Below, in pieces: positions 13,801-25,745 of a stretch of DNA of 64,000 nucleotides. Under the pieces are notes generated by a model. It saw only the letters and a program-made list of their open reading frames with translations, did not search any database and was not told the origin of the DNA. A program made the translations under genes and the position numbers. The stretch spans positions 50,654,354 to 50,718,353 of the forward strand of contig NC_065536.1 in assembly GCF_932294415.1 (NCBI RefSeq), written 5' to 3'. Source of the DNA: Quercus robur. Taxonomy: Eukaryota > Streptophyta > Magnoliopsida > Fagales > Fagaceae. Every line of letters begins with the position of its first letter. Position 1 is the first letter of the stretch.

Positions 13801-16800
13801 CAAAAACAAGCAACAAACATTTAGCTCACAGGGCTATGCCGGAGGGAATTCAACCAGGCACTTTATTGTTATTCACAGTTATTAGGCACTAAGAAGACAC
13901 CATACTGGTCTGTATGTGTGGATCTGTGCAATGTGAATTTAGAGGATACAGTCATAGGTGATATAGTCCTGGCAAATGTATAAGGGATTAAAGAACCTTA
14001 GCTAATAGTCTATGCCCACAACTTCAGCTGCTGCATGGCAAAAGGACCTTGGCTTCATGACTCATATCACTAATATAAACTGTTCCTGGCTCGAAGTGGA
14101 TTGTTTCATAGTTGGTCAGGTACTGGTTAAGACGACAGCCTTCTTTGGATTAGTGATTAGTCATGCATTTTGCTAAGGTTCAAGCAAGGTGAATAAAAGA
14201 GAGAAGTAGTTGTTAAGAAGATTTACTTGGGGAGAAAGAAAGGACCCTAACTGAATAAATAAATAAATAAGAGTACCATGACAATTCACATATCAATCTC
14301 AACAAAACACTATAAGACATCACCAAACAGGTATCCTTCATCAGAACAAGCATCTCCACCTCTAAATAAAAAGATGAAATTGGAAGAACAGATGCACATC
14401 CATTATTGATTTAGAAAAAAATAAGTACATTCACCAATAACCCTCATATGCCTAGAATCATCTAATTTGTTACCAAAGCTAGCATTTTAAGGGACTTAAT
14501 CCTAAGTTAGTTCTGGCTGTTTGGTGAATACATAACCTTTTTTACTCACCCAGGTCAAAATTTATCCTAAATGTTTGGATTAATCAATAATTTGATCATA
14601 ATAAAAAATTTTCTAATCATCATAATACACTGACTAATTTAAAAGAACAAGAAAATTGTGAAATGACGCCAGAAAAAACCCTGCACAAAATTTATCTGTA
14701 AACATCAATTACTACTAACTTCAAAATTTAGAATATTGATACAGAAAAATTACAAGGAAAGGACCTCTTCTTTCATATCAAACATGCGGGATGCTGACTC
14801 TTTGACTAATGAACATATTTTCCCATGCGAATTCTTGTCATTGAAAACTTGATTGAGAAATTTGTTTACCGCATGTTCATCTACTCCTTCACTGAAAACA
14901 AAATACTGTAAATGAATTCTAACTTGACAAAAGGCTTATATAAATCAAAATTAATTGTCTAGATACAATTATATTTGATTACCTGTGCATCAGACTACGA
15001 AGTTTGAAGTACGTGTCATCATCAAAAAGTAGATGGCAATAGGACAACCTCCCATCCCTTCCAGCACGCCCAATCTCCTACACAAAGTGTGATATTTATT
15101 TCATAAGTAAACAACATTTTTTTTTAAATCCCGTCAAAAAACCAGTTGTTAAGAATCAAGTGTACCTGAACATATTCCTCCAAGCTTTCTGGCAAGCTGT
15201 AATGAATTACCTGAAACAGATGGAATCAGGAAGTTTTTATATTGATTTCTATATGATGGTGCCATACAGGAGCATGCATATTTCAATGGAAAGATATGTC
15301 ATAATGGACCACTAAATGTGTGGTACAAAAAATACTGAGTAAATCAAGGATACCAGAAATTCCATAAGGATAACCAATCCATATTAACAGCATGTGTGCA
15401 TAGACAAGACAAAGACATTCTAAAGATTCCAACACCAGATTATTGACTCCACTTTAAGAGTCTAACCAAGTAACCATAAAAAACCTTTACTTCAGAAAAT
15501 ATCATTTGTTTCAGATGGAGTCAAACTTGTGTGAAGGAGACTTCTAGGAAGCTTGGAGCAAATGACGCAACAAATATAGGAGTAGCTCTGTAGCTATGCA
15601 TGCACAATGAGTTTCACTATAATATTGGCACATCATCCTAATGGATTACTTTAATAAATGAAACAAAATTTGCCCTGTTTGGCATCAGTTAATTAGAATA
15701 CAATGCAAAGAAACCAAAATGATCATGTTTAAGGTTTTTCTACTTACAGCTCCAACATCCTGCTTGTCAAGCCCCATTCCAAATGCCACAGTTGCAACAA
15801 TCTTACATAACAAGTACAAGTCAATGATTCAGACAAGAAAAAGTTGTATTTGCTACAATATAAAAGTGCCAAAAAAATTGAAAATTTTGAAAAGACATAA
15901 TGCAGATAAATTTCAGACACCAGGCTAGAGAATAATTTTCTTACCACTCTAATTTTGTTTGAACAAAACAATTCCTGTGTACGGCTACGGTTTTTTGCAG
16001 GGATTCCACTGTGATAGCTCTAAATAGCAGTTCCAATTAATATTGTCAGGGTTGCCATTAATATTAAAAAGCCACATAAAAGTCAAGTATCATGCAACTG
16101 AGAAAGTGAAAGTCCAACCTTTGCTGAGATATTATTATCACACAAGTATCTGCTTATTAGATCAGTTTCAGACTGCAAAACCAAAATGCAAATATTAATT
16201 GTCATCTAATCTATGAAAATTATGAAATGCGTATTAACATGAAGTTTAAAACCATCCATCCCAACAATACTTAAGTGCATTCTGGTGATCTGAAATTGCA
16301 AGCTTTGGAAGCTAATGGATGATACAGACATAACCCCTCCCCCCGCCCCCCTCTCCCCCAAAGCAATTGCAATAGTTGATCTTCTAAACAGTGTTACAGA
16401 ATCAAGAAACCATGGAGTGAAAAAATAAGATGCCATAGGCCATGATATATTTGAAACATAAAATTTTACAAGCGTACCTGAAATTTGCAGTATATGATGA
16501 TGCTCTTGACTTCCTTAAAGGGAGAAGACTTCATCAACATCAGCAAATCTTTCATTCTATTATATTCATCACATCCAAGGTAATAATGGGTAAATTTAAC
16601 AGATCTATTCATTTAAGCCAATTAAAGATGAAAATCAGGGATTAGACAAAAAATAACCATTCACACTTGCCTATTTCCACTTAAAGATACTGACAATTGT
16701 AAATTTTCCCTTAGTTGTTCTTTTTGAATCAGATTGGTTTGCGGAATGGCTAGAGCAGACATAACAGCATTTAATGTTGTGACTGTGGCAGTAGCAGTCA

Positions 16801-18497
16801 TTGCAAGAATGCATCCAACGTTTAGTCTGTCACGAAGCATAGATGCCCTGAGCCTCATGAATGAAGGCCGGAAATTGTGCGACCTGTTTTATCCAAGAAA
16901 TACACATGCAACTTTGAATTTTAGCTGGAAAACAGAAGACTACTAAACATGATTCTGATTAGTGTAAACAGTGATATAACCAACAAGCCAAAACCCAAGG
17001 AGACAAAAGGCGGTGCAAGCACTCACCATTCAGATACACAGTGAGCTTCATCAACCACAACAAGTGAGATCGATAAATTAGTAGAAACTACTGACAAGAA
17101 TTCCGAGTTTAAAAATCTCTCCGGTGAGACAAATAGCACCTGAAATAGAAACCACAAAACCTCAGCTTTTGGTAATCCTGCAAGTGGGTGTCGAAATCTA
17201 CTACATTTTAACAACCCACAATGCAGTAAGTGACACCCAAATCATATTTTAGCCACATATTGTGATAAACTCACCTTGATGGTTCCTTCTTGAAGCTTCC
17301 TCAGTGTCTCGGAAACCTCTTCAAGTGTCTAAAACATTGAAAAAACACACTAATCACACAACCAATCCAAAACCATTTTGGCACAAAAGAGACATCATTA
17401 ATTACCTGACTGCTACAGAGAAGACCACCCGGAATCACAGGAGGCAGCTGCCTCAACTGATCAATCATCAGCGCGACCAAAGGACTCACCACCAGCGTTA
17501 ACCCCGGCAAAACCATTGCCGGCAACTGATAACACAGAGACTTCCCAGCCCCAGTTGGCAAAACCAGCATCGCGGATTCTCCGGCCAGCACCATCTTGAT
17601 TGCCTCCAACTGCCCATCTCGGAACGAATCATAACCATACACCAAATTCAACAGCTTCAACAAGTTCTCATCCGAGGCCTCATTTCTCGCTGCCAATGCC
17701 GCCTCTTCAATCAATTGGGAGTCCAATTTCGCTCTCCCACTTTCCTGTTTTTGCTTCTGTTGCTCAGTTTCCACAACCAAACCATCTTCTTCGCACGCAT
17801 TCTTCTCATCTTCACCTTCACCTTCACCTTCACCTTCAACTTTTCTCTTCTTTTTTCTATGAAATTTTCGACTGCTTGTAGAATAAGAGCCATAGATATT
17901 TCTTCTGGTTTTGCCTTTATTGGCAAACTTTCGCCTTTTTCCATTCAGGTTAAGCTTCACGAAGTTCCCTTCATTGCCGCATTTTCGCAACTTCGCCGGC
18001 GGTAGAGGCGGGTTACTTCCGATCAAATTGGAGTGTCTCTTAACAACTCTGTGTGAGTTTGTGGAATTCGTAGCTTCCGAATTGGACTGGAAATGATCGG
18101 TGACAGTAGTGTTGGGTTCGGGGGGCTCGAAATTGAGAGAGGGTTTGTTGAGTTTGGAGAAAGAGGCGGAGTTGGAGAAGTGGCGGGCGGGGAGGGCTTG
18201 GGCGGCGGAGATTGGATCGTCGTGGTGGTGGTGGTCGGATGTGCGGCGGAGGATTTGGAAGGGGAGAGTAGAGAGGGGAGAAGGAGTGGGTGAGGATGGA
18301 GGTGAAGGCGAAAGTGAAGGTTTGGGTTTGGGGTTTGGGATTGGGATTGGGATTGGTGGTTTTTTGGGTTTAAGGCTAGGTTTGGGTTTTTTGGAGGAGG
18401 TAGTAGACTGACGCGGCGGCGGTGGTGGTGGTTGATAGGGATCTCGTGGAGGAGTGGCGGAGACGTGAGAGCCATCGGAGTCTGAATCGGATTCCAT
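10862..18497 (-). CDS. RECQL5: RecQ-family DNA helicase, ATP-dependent DNA helicase Q-like 5
   Basis: This is a 3'-5' superfamily 2 DNA helicase of recombination and repair in the nucleus. The 19 exons (minus) are 18497-17406, 17328-17275, 17139-17027, 16883-16671, 16556-16478, 16172-16119, 16019-15945, 15801-15748, 15210-15166, 15077-14983, 14891-14765, 13791-13693, 13595-13540, 13447-13345, 13199-13077, 12409-12240, 12100-12076, 11975-11860 and 10949-10862. They give 926 residues, close to my memory of Arabidopsis RECQL5 (about 911). The N-terminus is Pro/Ser-rich and basic with an acidic Gly-Glu run. Walker A LPTGAGKS is at about 313-320, the DEAH box VVVDEAHCVSEW at about 409-420, then MTATAT, the motif V/VI region VATVAFGMGLDK and EIGRAGRDGR. 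The start MESDSDSDGS was chosen because it matches the orthologue. Intron 4 has a GC donor, intron 11 an unusual GTCCTT donor, and exon 17 is 25 nt. Confidence 0.95.
12675..12730. repeat. Homopolymer block C(n)A(n) in a RECQL5 intron
   Basis: A CACACCCC run passes into about 16 C and then about 10 A, followed by more A. It lies in the intron between exons 15 and 16 of the RECQL5 gene. It is simple sequence with no coding role and may be length-unstable or a sequencing weak point. Confidence 0.8.
16557..16670 (-). other. GC-AG intron of RECQL5 (intron 4)
   Basis: On the coding strand exon 4 ends in ...AATAG and the intron begins GCAAGT, the exact extended consensus of GC-type donors. It ends in ...AATATAATAG before A-ATG-AAA. 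Only this junction joins the SLSGN and MKDLL blocks in phase, as in the family. No GT donor nearby keeps the frame. Confidence 0.88.
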
Positions 18498-21180
18498 TTT
18501 TTTTTTTTTACCGTTTATGATAGAGATTTGCTGAGAATTTTTAGAGGGAACTAATAATATTGGATCTCTACTGTACATTTTGCTCTAATTTTCCCGCCAA
18601 ATTGTTTTCGGATTATTTTTTTTTTTTTTTTTTTACTTTGAGAGAGAATACCCCCAAAATACCATCGAGTATAAAAATTCTGCTTTAGTAATATTTGACT
18701 TTTCTTTCCCTTTTTTTTTTTTTTCCCTTTTTTTTGGAATAAAATATAGTTAATAATTATATCCATGAGGTTTGCTCGTTCTGGATTAATGTTAGTCAAG
18801 TTCAAGACTTTTTTAAAACTAACTAATTTTGTCTCTAATCACTTTGAAAACGAAGAGAAAAATGAGAAATGGTTTAAGAACCAAGTTGGCCAATTTTTAA
18901 AAATCTTGAATCTGACTGGCATTAACTCATATCTTAGGGATGTTAACTGTATCTTACTTTTTTTAAAAAAAATGTATTTGACTTTTTAACTATTTGTTGT
19001 TGTTGTTGTGTGTGTATTATAATTCAGTAGTTACAAATACAATAATGGTAAGTAGAGTATTTGAAGCCTGAATGTCTATTGTGAAAACACCAACAAGTAC
19101 TAGTTGAGTTACAATACTCTTTACCTATTTGTTGTCATTTTGAGTCATGACATAATATGTCTTATGCTAATTGGTTAGGCATATTTGATACAATGTAATA
19201 ATGATTACATTTTAATAATAAATAGGCTAAAATGCAAAGCTCACTCTTTAAGTTTCTTTAGAATTGACTTGAGGATGTTGTGTTGAAAACTCTCTCTTTG
19301 ATTCATTATCTCTAGTGAATTTTGTGTTTTCCCTTAGGATTTTCTATGTGTTTTGAAAAGATACCGTGTATGGTTTTTTATAGTTAGAAAATGGGAGTTT
19401 GGAATGGCTCCCAAACGAATGTGGGATTCATTCCAAAACCAAGCTTTAAATGCAGAAAACTTGTATTTCATAGGCATACGCGTGTATACATACGCATGCC
19501 CTAGGGTTTTGTGGCATTTCTTTTCTAAAAATAGCTTATTTAATTAGTTCATAAAAGAGTTACATTTTTTCTGAAAACACTTTCCTCAAGTCAATTTCAA
19601 TCTAATCGAGCCCTAAACTAACCTTGGGCTTTAGAATTCTAACATCATTAGAGAATGGGGGTCTGAGTCATAAGGGGTATAAAGTGAGGTGTCTATGCCA
19701 CCTAGCTTGGATTTTTTTTTTCCACCAATTAAAATAAAAATTTGAACACCCTAAAAGAAGCTCAATAACAACCCAATTTAACACCAACCTTGTGTGTGTG
19801 TGTTTGTTTCTAAAAAAAATTCAACACCAACCTTTATCTTGGCCTTTAAAAACAAAAAGGAAAATCCCAACAACAAACCAATTTGATCCAAAATATGGTG
19901 AAAAAAAAAAAGAAAAAAAAAAAAAAAGCCCAACAACAAAAATTAGTACTTTGATGATCTTAAATCTCAGGGGAAAAAAAAAGTGTGAGGTAGTGGAAGT
20001 GGGGCATGGGACAATGGGGAGTGAAGATGTTTTTTTTAATGATTGTATTATTATGTTGAATTCTTAATTGAGTAATTAAAAAAAAATTCTTAAAAATTTA
20101 CAAAAATCAAGAAGTTGTTAAGTTGAATTGAATTTTTAAATAAAAAATTTTGAAAAGAGTAAACACAAAAACTAATAAATAATAAATTAAAGTATTATAA
20201 GCAATAATAATGTGTATGCTTAGCGGTTTGTTTGTTTCTTAAAAAAATAATAATAATCTTAGCAATAATAATTAATAACTTCAATATATATGCCCTATGA
20301 ACTTATAGTTTATCCAGTATTTTCCATTGTTTGGTAGCATTATAAAAAAAATAAAAAACCAAAATAAAATTATATTTTGGTCAACAGGAAGAGTATGACT
20401 TATTTTTAAAGTTTGTTTTCCATTCAAATTTTTTTTTTTTTTTAAACAACTCTATCTCACAACAGGCTAAATAAGTTAGGAGATTGTTTTTCAACTCATT
20501 TAAGATTGCTGCCAAATACAGAAAAATAATATAGTTTTATAAAAAATACTTTTTGAAAAACAACTCATTTTCTAGAAAGTATTATTTTCGAAAACAAATA
20601 GAGTTATTCTTTTTCTAGTACTATGGATAAATTTCTGATAAGAGAACTCTTATTAACTTGAAAATTCTTTCTTCAGATCATGGGTTACGAGAAAATATCT
20701 CATTTTATCTTCTTAATGATCAAGATAAAATAAGAAAATATTATTTACAAAAGGAAAAAGATAACAAATGCCTTAAGGGCATTAATTTATGAAATATTTT
20801 TAAAAACTTTTTATGGGAAAAGAAAAAATCAATTAATTTTTTTGACAATTTTTTATATTTCACCTGAAAGTGATATTAAATATTTCCTAAAATTGTCCAT
20901 TAACAAATGTTTAAGGGCACTCGTGAACTAGATCCCAAAACAAAAAGATTATTGCCAACATTTTCAACATGAATTTGAATGATCCTCTTATAAAAAATGA
21001 ATGGAGCCGCCACTAAATTGCACCGACTCTTCAATAATTTACGTTTTGTGTATACTCAATTTGGTTGAACCGTAGGCAAAGTGTAACTATGTAAGAAGTT
21101 TATACAATCCCTATTTTTTCATATATTAGATATTTAATATATATGTATAAAAAAAAGATATTTAATATATATACTATTGT

Positions 21181-21190
<10 letters not shown>
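18498..21190. other. RECQL5 upstream region and AT-rich spacer
   Basis: The first few hundred bases above 18497 should contain the RECQL5 5' UTR and promoter; runs of T at 18498-18509 and 18615-18634 lie here. The rest is AT-rich non-coding sequence with short shadow frames only. I found no transposon ends or conserved protein blocks in it. Confidence 0.5.
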
Positions 21191-21194
<4 letters not shown>

Positions 21195-21211
<17 letters not shown>

Positions 21212-22243
21212 GTCAAAACTGAGAGAAAATCCAATTAGAATTCAAATTGGAATTTAATTAGAGTCTAATTTTGCGCCATGTGTCTCATTAAGCTTTTAAA
21301 TTTTTGTGCCAAGTGAGTTAATTCAGTCTAGAAAATGAGTAGTCCAAAACTAGATTTTGCCTTTGTTAGCTTTTCATGTAAATTACCACCGCACACCCTT
21401 AGCACGTTAGTCACTCCACAAGTATAAGTGCTTGTGGAGTGTGGGGAGGGGGGCAAGGGTTAGGTTCAAGTCTTCAAGAGGAAGCTTCACACACATATAC
21501 ACTTAGATTTAGTTAGAGTAGAATTTCTATCTTGTATAAAAAAATAAAAAAAGAAGCTTTTTCATACAAATTAAATTATTTAGATTTTTATTGTTATTGT
21601 TATTTTTTTTCCTGAACAAATGAGTATATATTTTTTTTTATTGCTTATATTTAGATATTTTGTATGTGAAGATCTTGAACATAACAAACTGTAATTGAGC
21701 TAAACGATCTCATGCACCTATCACCATTCAATTTAGGAGATACTATTAAACCAATTTATTCTTTTATATTGTGTTGTATTTAGTAGAATTTTACGGACAG
21801 TGATTATGAATTGATATTGTATATGTAGGGTCCAATAATGATTTTCAAAATTATCTATATATATAATAATAGGTAAACATGAAAGAAAATTCAATTAGAT
21901 TTCAAATTGAAATTCAATTAGAGTCTAATTTTGCGCTACGTGTCCCATCTAACCTAAGTTTTTAAATTTTTGTGTCAAGTGAGTTAATTCAATGTAAAAA
22001 TTGGATTTCAATTAAAGTTTGATTTTGCGACATGTGTCCCATTTAATCTTTTTTTTTTTTAATTTTTGTGCCGAATAAGTTAATTTAGTGTAAAAAACGA
22101 GGAGTCTAATATAAGTAAATCATAAAAAATAAAAAAAATAAAAAATAAAAAAACATAATTTTTGAATGATTTTATATTTATGAGCCTTTTTTTTTTTTTT
22201 ATAGAACTAAAAAAAAATTCAAGTTTATAAATCATTATAGGGG
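21195..22243. repeat. Helitron-like AT-rich repeats, left of the LTR element
   Basis: This stretch repeats a module with the core ATTTTGCGCCATGTGTC followed by TTTTTGTGCCAAGTGAGTTA, seen near 21270, 21930, 22025 and again after the LTR element near 25760 and 26010. A typical Helitron start, TCTATATATATAATAATAGG, lies at 21854 after an A. The module is old and degenerate. One reading is an outer Helitron from 21854 to the CTAG at 26552 into which the LTR element and a second Helitron were inserted. Confidence 0.5.
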
Positions 22244-23010
22244 TGAAAGGCTAGAGAGCCCATATATATATATAAATATATATATATGTTGGGCCAGGGG
22301 CCCAATTCAAGGTCGTTAAACACTTCTAGTGGGGTCTGTGCCAATGAGAGAAGAAATGGAATCCGATCAAAGCCACCCAGGAGGAAAACGAGGAAGAATC
22401 CCTCCTCGGCTAAGCAAGGTTAAGGATAGAGGGCATAGTCTGCAATCAAAAGTAACATTCCGGACCATTCCAGGGAAGAGGATAAGTATTAAGGAGGGAC
22501 AGGACAAAGGAGAGCTATAAAATATCTAAGATAAGGCTGCTACCAAGGTATTGAATGTTTTTCAGCTAACTGAACCATGCTTTTCAACCTTACAGTTATT
22601 CCTAAAAACTTTAGGGAGGGGCTGATGGGACATGTATCAGGGTTACCAATCTGAATCTACATGTGGAAGGTGGAAAGAGGAGGAAAAAGATAATATAAAA
22701 TAAAGGAGAGACCCTGATAGTAAATGATCCAAAAAATGGCGAAAGAGAGGACGGTAGCAATATGGACTGGACTGGTAACCTAATCCGGAAGACAAGTAAG
22801 AACTGATCTCCTCGGACTGGGCCGAGGACGACCTTCTTTAAATATAAGCTACTTGTTCTTACTTTGATGTCATTTGAATCTACGACAATAACTATCCAAC
22901 TCATTAAAACCTAGATTTCCAACTCATTCTCTACAAATTCATTATTTTGGGGTTTTTTGGGCCAAGGTCCATATATCTTTTGGATCGGGGACCCAAGCCA
23001 TGTCCTTACA
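22244..23010 (+). repeat. Left LTR of the LARD-like element
   Basis: This 767-bp repeat carries an AT microsatellite at 22261-22288 and a TATA-like CTATAAAATATC at 22516-22527, the likely promoter. It ends ...CCTTACA. It pairs with 24918-25700. Confidence 0.85.
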
Positions 23011-23030
23011 ATTGGCACCGTCTGTGGGGA
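23011..23030 (+). other. Primer binding site of the LARD-like element
   Basis: The sequence TTGGCACCGTCTGTGGGGA directly follows the left LTR. It resembles the TGGCGCCGT-type sites used by plant gypsy elements that prime from the 3' end of a tRNA. The exact tRNA was not determined. Confidence 0.7.
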
Positions 23031-23149
23031 GTCTGGTGTTTTAGTGTGTTCAACGCTCAACATACCAAGGCGATGCAATAGGAGATCGACCATTAAAGGA
23101 GGCCATTTTGGCAAGGATGCATGCTATGCGGAGGATTGCCAAGTAGGAT

Positions 23150-23252
23150 ACGATATTGGGGGCTTTCTATATCGAATACATGTCTCGCGTCTCTGTGAAG
23201 GGTGAAGCCTTCACTGATTTGATGGCCAAGTTTGTTGAAACCCCATTTAATT
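23150..23252 (+). pseudogene. Remnant of gypsy RNase H
   Basis: The frame reads GAFYIEYMSRVSVKGEAFTDL followed by MAKFVETP. This matches the end of the gypsy RNase H domain, where a GA-F-IEY block is followed by KGQ-LADF-AEF. It is interrupted at once by a poly(T) tract at 23251-23269. No reverse transcriptase or integrase remains near it. Confidence 0.65.
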
Positions 23253-23478
23253 TTTTTTTTTTTTTTTTGAGAAACAAAACATGGATGGAAAATCAGCTGG
23301 CATGGTCTCACTACATCAAATCCTTTGTCCAGGAGGATACATATTGATGATGTTGCAAATCAATAGGGATCCAAAGTGGGGCTGGTTTTAGTATCTCCTG
23401 AAAATGTATCATTATTAACGAAAATTTCCATTAACATATGCTTGTCCATTGTGCAAATGCATTGTTCTTCTCACAATG

Positions 23479-23710
23479 ACATCTTTTATAAGTGTTCAAA
23501 CAGAACCAAAGTCATGGCTGCAGTCCTCGGACCAGATGCTTTGGGGAAATTAACACTATAACATCTTTTATAATTGTTCAAGTAGAACCAAAGTCATGCC
23601 TACAGTCCTCGGACCAGGTGCTTTGGGGAAATTAACACGCTGATATCTCTTATAAGTGTTCAAATAGAACCTTAGTACGTGATGGTCCCCTCAGATCACT
23701 TGCTTTGGAT
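23479..23710. repeat. 82-bp tandem repeat array inside the LARD-like element
   Basis: Units start at 23479, 23561 and 23643. The first two are nearly identical and share GTCCTCGGACCAG and CTTTGGGGAAATTAAC; the third is diverged and incomplete. Internal tandem arrays are common in large plant gypsy elements. Confidence 0.85.
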
Positions 23711-24025
23711 TTAGTATTCTATGATGGATTGCACTATTCGCGATATATGCACACGGTTATTTTCCTTACTATTTTTTACGAAGTTAATTTACTCAAGATA
23801 GCAGCCATGCACTACTGTCGGCTTTTGCAAAGTCAAGGTGACAACTTTTCATCACTAACAACATCATCAATTTTAAGTCCCATTAGAGGGAAAAATAACA
23901 ATGCCACCATTCATAAAATAGTTATTGCAGAGAAAAGAAAGACTCACGATGAAAAAAGTGCAAACCCTTTTTATTAGATGAAGGAAATGTACATTATGCA
24001 TAATGGCAAACTTCCACTACAAAAT

Positions 24026-24149
24026 AGGAGACCTATCTATCATTTTTCTCCTAATTACAAGATGTTTTGCTATCAAGACTGAAAAATAGGAGACCTATTT
24101 ATCATTTTTCTCCTAATTACAAGATGTTCAGCTATCAAGGCTGAAAAAC
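24026..24149. repeat. 62-bp tandem duplication inside the LARD-like element
   Basis: Two copies start at 24026 and 24088 and differ at only a few positions. Each contains TTTTTCTCCTAATTACAAG. They lie just beyond the end of the reverse-strand open frame. Confidence 0.88.
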
Positions 24150-24500
24150 AGAAAGCTTGCCTATCCTTGTTCTTGTTAATTTGCTCGATCAACCTTGGAT
24201 TGTTTTTACATTTGTGCACACATGATATAGGTTGGAACCCAAACTTTGTTGCACCAAAAATCTGATGCAATCTGCACTTGCTTTGGGCCTTGGCTGGAGA
24301 AGGAGGATCTTCTTTCTTGCTCGGCTGAAAGGCAGGAACATCTTTGGCCTCTGCTTCCTTCGTCTTGACTGCGCCATCCTAGGCCCTAGCAGCATCCTTG
24401 GTTTTTGAAGAGGGCTTGGTTTCCTCACCCTTGCCTTTATCCCTGGCCATCTCATCCCCTAGGCCTTGATCACCATCTTGGTTAGGTCCTTTGGAAGCCC
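24110..24500 (-). pseudogene. Reverse-oriented coding-like fragment in the LARD interior
   Basis: On the minus strand one frame reads a charged, Lys/Glu/Pro/Ala-rich peptide (DEMARDKGKGEETKPSSKTK, a stop in this frame near 24378, then KTKEAEAKDVPAFQPSKKED). It continues as LHQIFGATKFGFQPISCVHK, then CKNNPRLIEQINKNKD. The composition is protein-like and unlike random AT-rich sequence, and it opposes the element's transcription. I do not recognise the family. It could be a captured host gene fragment or the antisense accessory frame some LTR families carry. Confidence 0.4.
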
Positions 24501-24917
24501 CGAAGATTTAAGAGTTTGAAATTTCTGGAGGACTCAAAGACTTGTAAAGCGAAGAAGAATGATTCCCCCGAGGCGCCTTATATAGAAGGCGAAACCTAGT
24601 GGGAGTTATCCTGCTCGAAGTTCAAAGAGAAAGTCACAAGCGAGAAAAATCCCGCTCAATTTCCAATAAAATGCTTAGTTGTTGGATTCTCATCACGTCG
24701 TGGAACGTGGGGAACATGGAGCTGCAAGAATTTAATGAAGGCGCGCCTAGTATATTGAAATGTCAGGAGCGTGACTTGGTCAATTATAAAAAAATAAATA
24801 ATAAATAATAAAATCTGTACAGTCAGAGGTGATGAAAATTGGGCGCGAAGGAACTATCATCACATCGACATCCTCCTTTCCTCCTGAGGAGTCAGAACGA
24901 AGGATCTCGAGGGGCTG

Positions 24918-24936
24918 TGAAAGGCCAGAAAGCCCA

Positions 24937-24975
<39 letters not shown>

Positions 24976-25700
24976 GGCTAGGGGCCTAATCCGAGGTCGT
25001 TAAACACTTCCAGAGGGGTCTGTGCCAATGAGAGAAGAAATGAAATCTGATTAGAGCCACCCAGGAGGAAAACGAGGAAGAATCCCTCCTCGGCTAGGCA
25101 AGGTCGAGGACAGAGGGCATAGTCTGCAATCAAAAGAATATTCCGGACCATTCTAGGGAAGAAGATAAGTATTAAGTAGGGACAGGACAAAGGAGAGCTA
25201 TAAAATATCTAATATAAGGCTGCTACCACGGCATTGAATGCTCTGCAGACTGCAGCTGACAGAACCATACTTTTCAGCCTTACAGTTATTCCTAAAGACT
25301 TTAGGAAGGGGTTGATGGGACAAGTATCAGGGTTACCAATCTGAATCTACACGAGAAAGGTGGAAAGAGGAGGAAAAGGATAGTATAAAATAAAGGAGAG
25401 ACCCTGATAGTAAAGGATCCAAAAAATGGAGAAAGAGAGGACGGTAGCAATATGGACCGGATTGATAACCTAATCCGGAAGACAAGCAAGGACTGATCTC
25501 CTTGGACTGGGCTGAGGACGACCTTCTTTAAATATAAGCTACTTGTTCTTACTTTGTTGTCATTTGAATCTACGAAAATAACTATCCAACTCATTAGAAC
25601 CTAGATTTCCAACTCATTCTCTACAAATTCATTGTTTTGGGGCTTTTTGGACTAAGGTCCATATATCTTTTGGACTGGGGACCCAAGCCACGTCCTTACA
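24918..25700 (+). repeat. Right LTR of the LARD-like element
   Basis: This 783-bp copy corresponds to 22244-23010, with a longer AT microsatellite at 24938-24970. It ends TCCTTACA before a TCTATATATG(TG)n tract. Confidence 0.85.
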
Positions 25701-25706
25701 GTCGTC

Positions 25707-25745
<39 letters not shown>

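Larger units (their letters stand above)
22244..25700 (+). mobile_element. Non-autonomous (LARD-like) Ty3/gypsy LTR retrotransposon
   Basis: Two direct long terminal repeats bracket 1.9 kb with no intact gag-pol. The LTRs begin TGAAAGGC, contain TGTTGGGC after an AT microsatellite, and end TCCTTACA; they differ by eye at roughly 7-10% of positions, so the insertion is not recent. A primer-binding-site-like sequence follows the left LTR and a purine-rich tract (about 24895-24914) precedes the right one. The interior holds a short gypsy RNase H-like fragment, tandem repeats and a reverse-strand open frame. No matching 5-bp target duplication is legible: AGGGG stands before and GTCGT after the element. 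Confidence 0.82.

Noticed and set aside
18300-18390. Telomere-like TTTGGG/ATTGGG repeats
   Set aside because: They encode the Pro-rich repeats of RECQL5 exon 1 and do not match the plant telomere unit TTTAGGG.
18023-18475. 150-aa minus-strand and about 100-aa plus-strand frames over RECQL5 exon 1
   Set aside because: They arise from the proline-rich, GC-biased exon 1 read in other frames. The true frame matches RECQL5 along its whole length.
23479-23710. CRISPR-like direct repeats
   Set aside because: There are three contiguous 82-bp units without unique spacers, inside a plant LTR element.
22611-25594. 97-aa hydrophobic minus-strand open frames conserved in both LTRs (22611-22904 and 25301-25594)
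   Set aside because: They are the same LTR sequence copied by reverse transcription. About 14 amino acid changes accompany a similar number of base changes, which looks like neutral drift rather than coding constraint.
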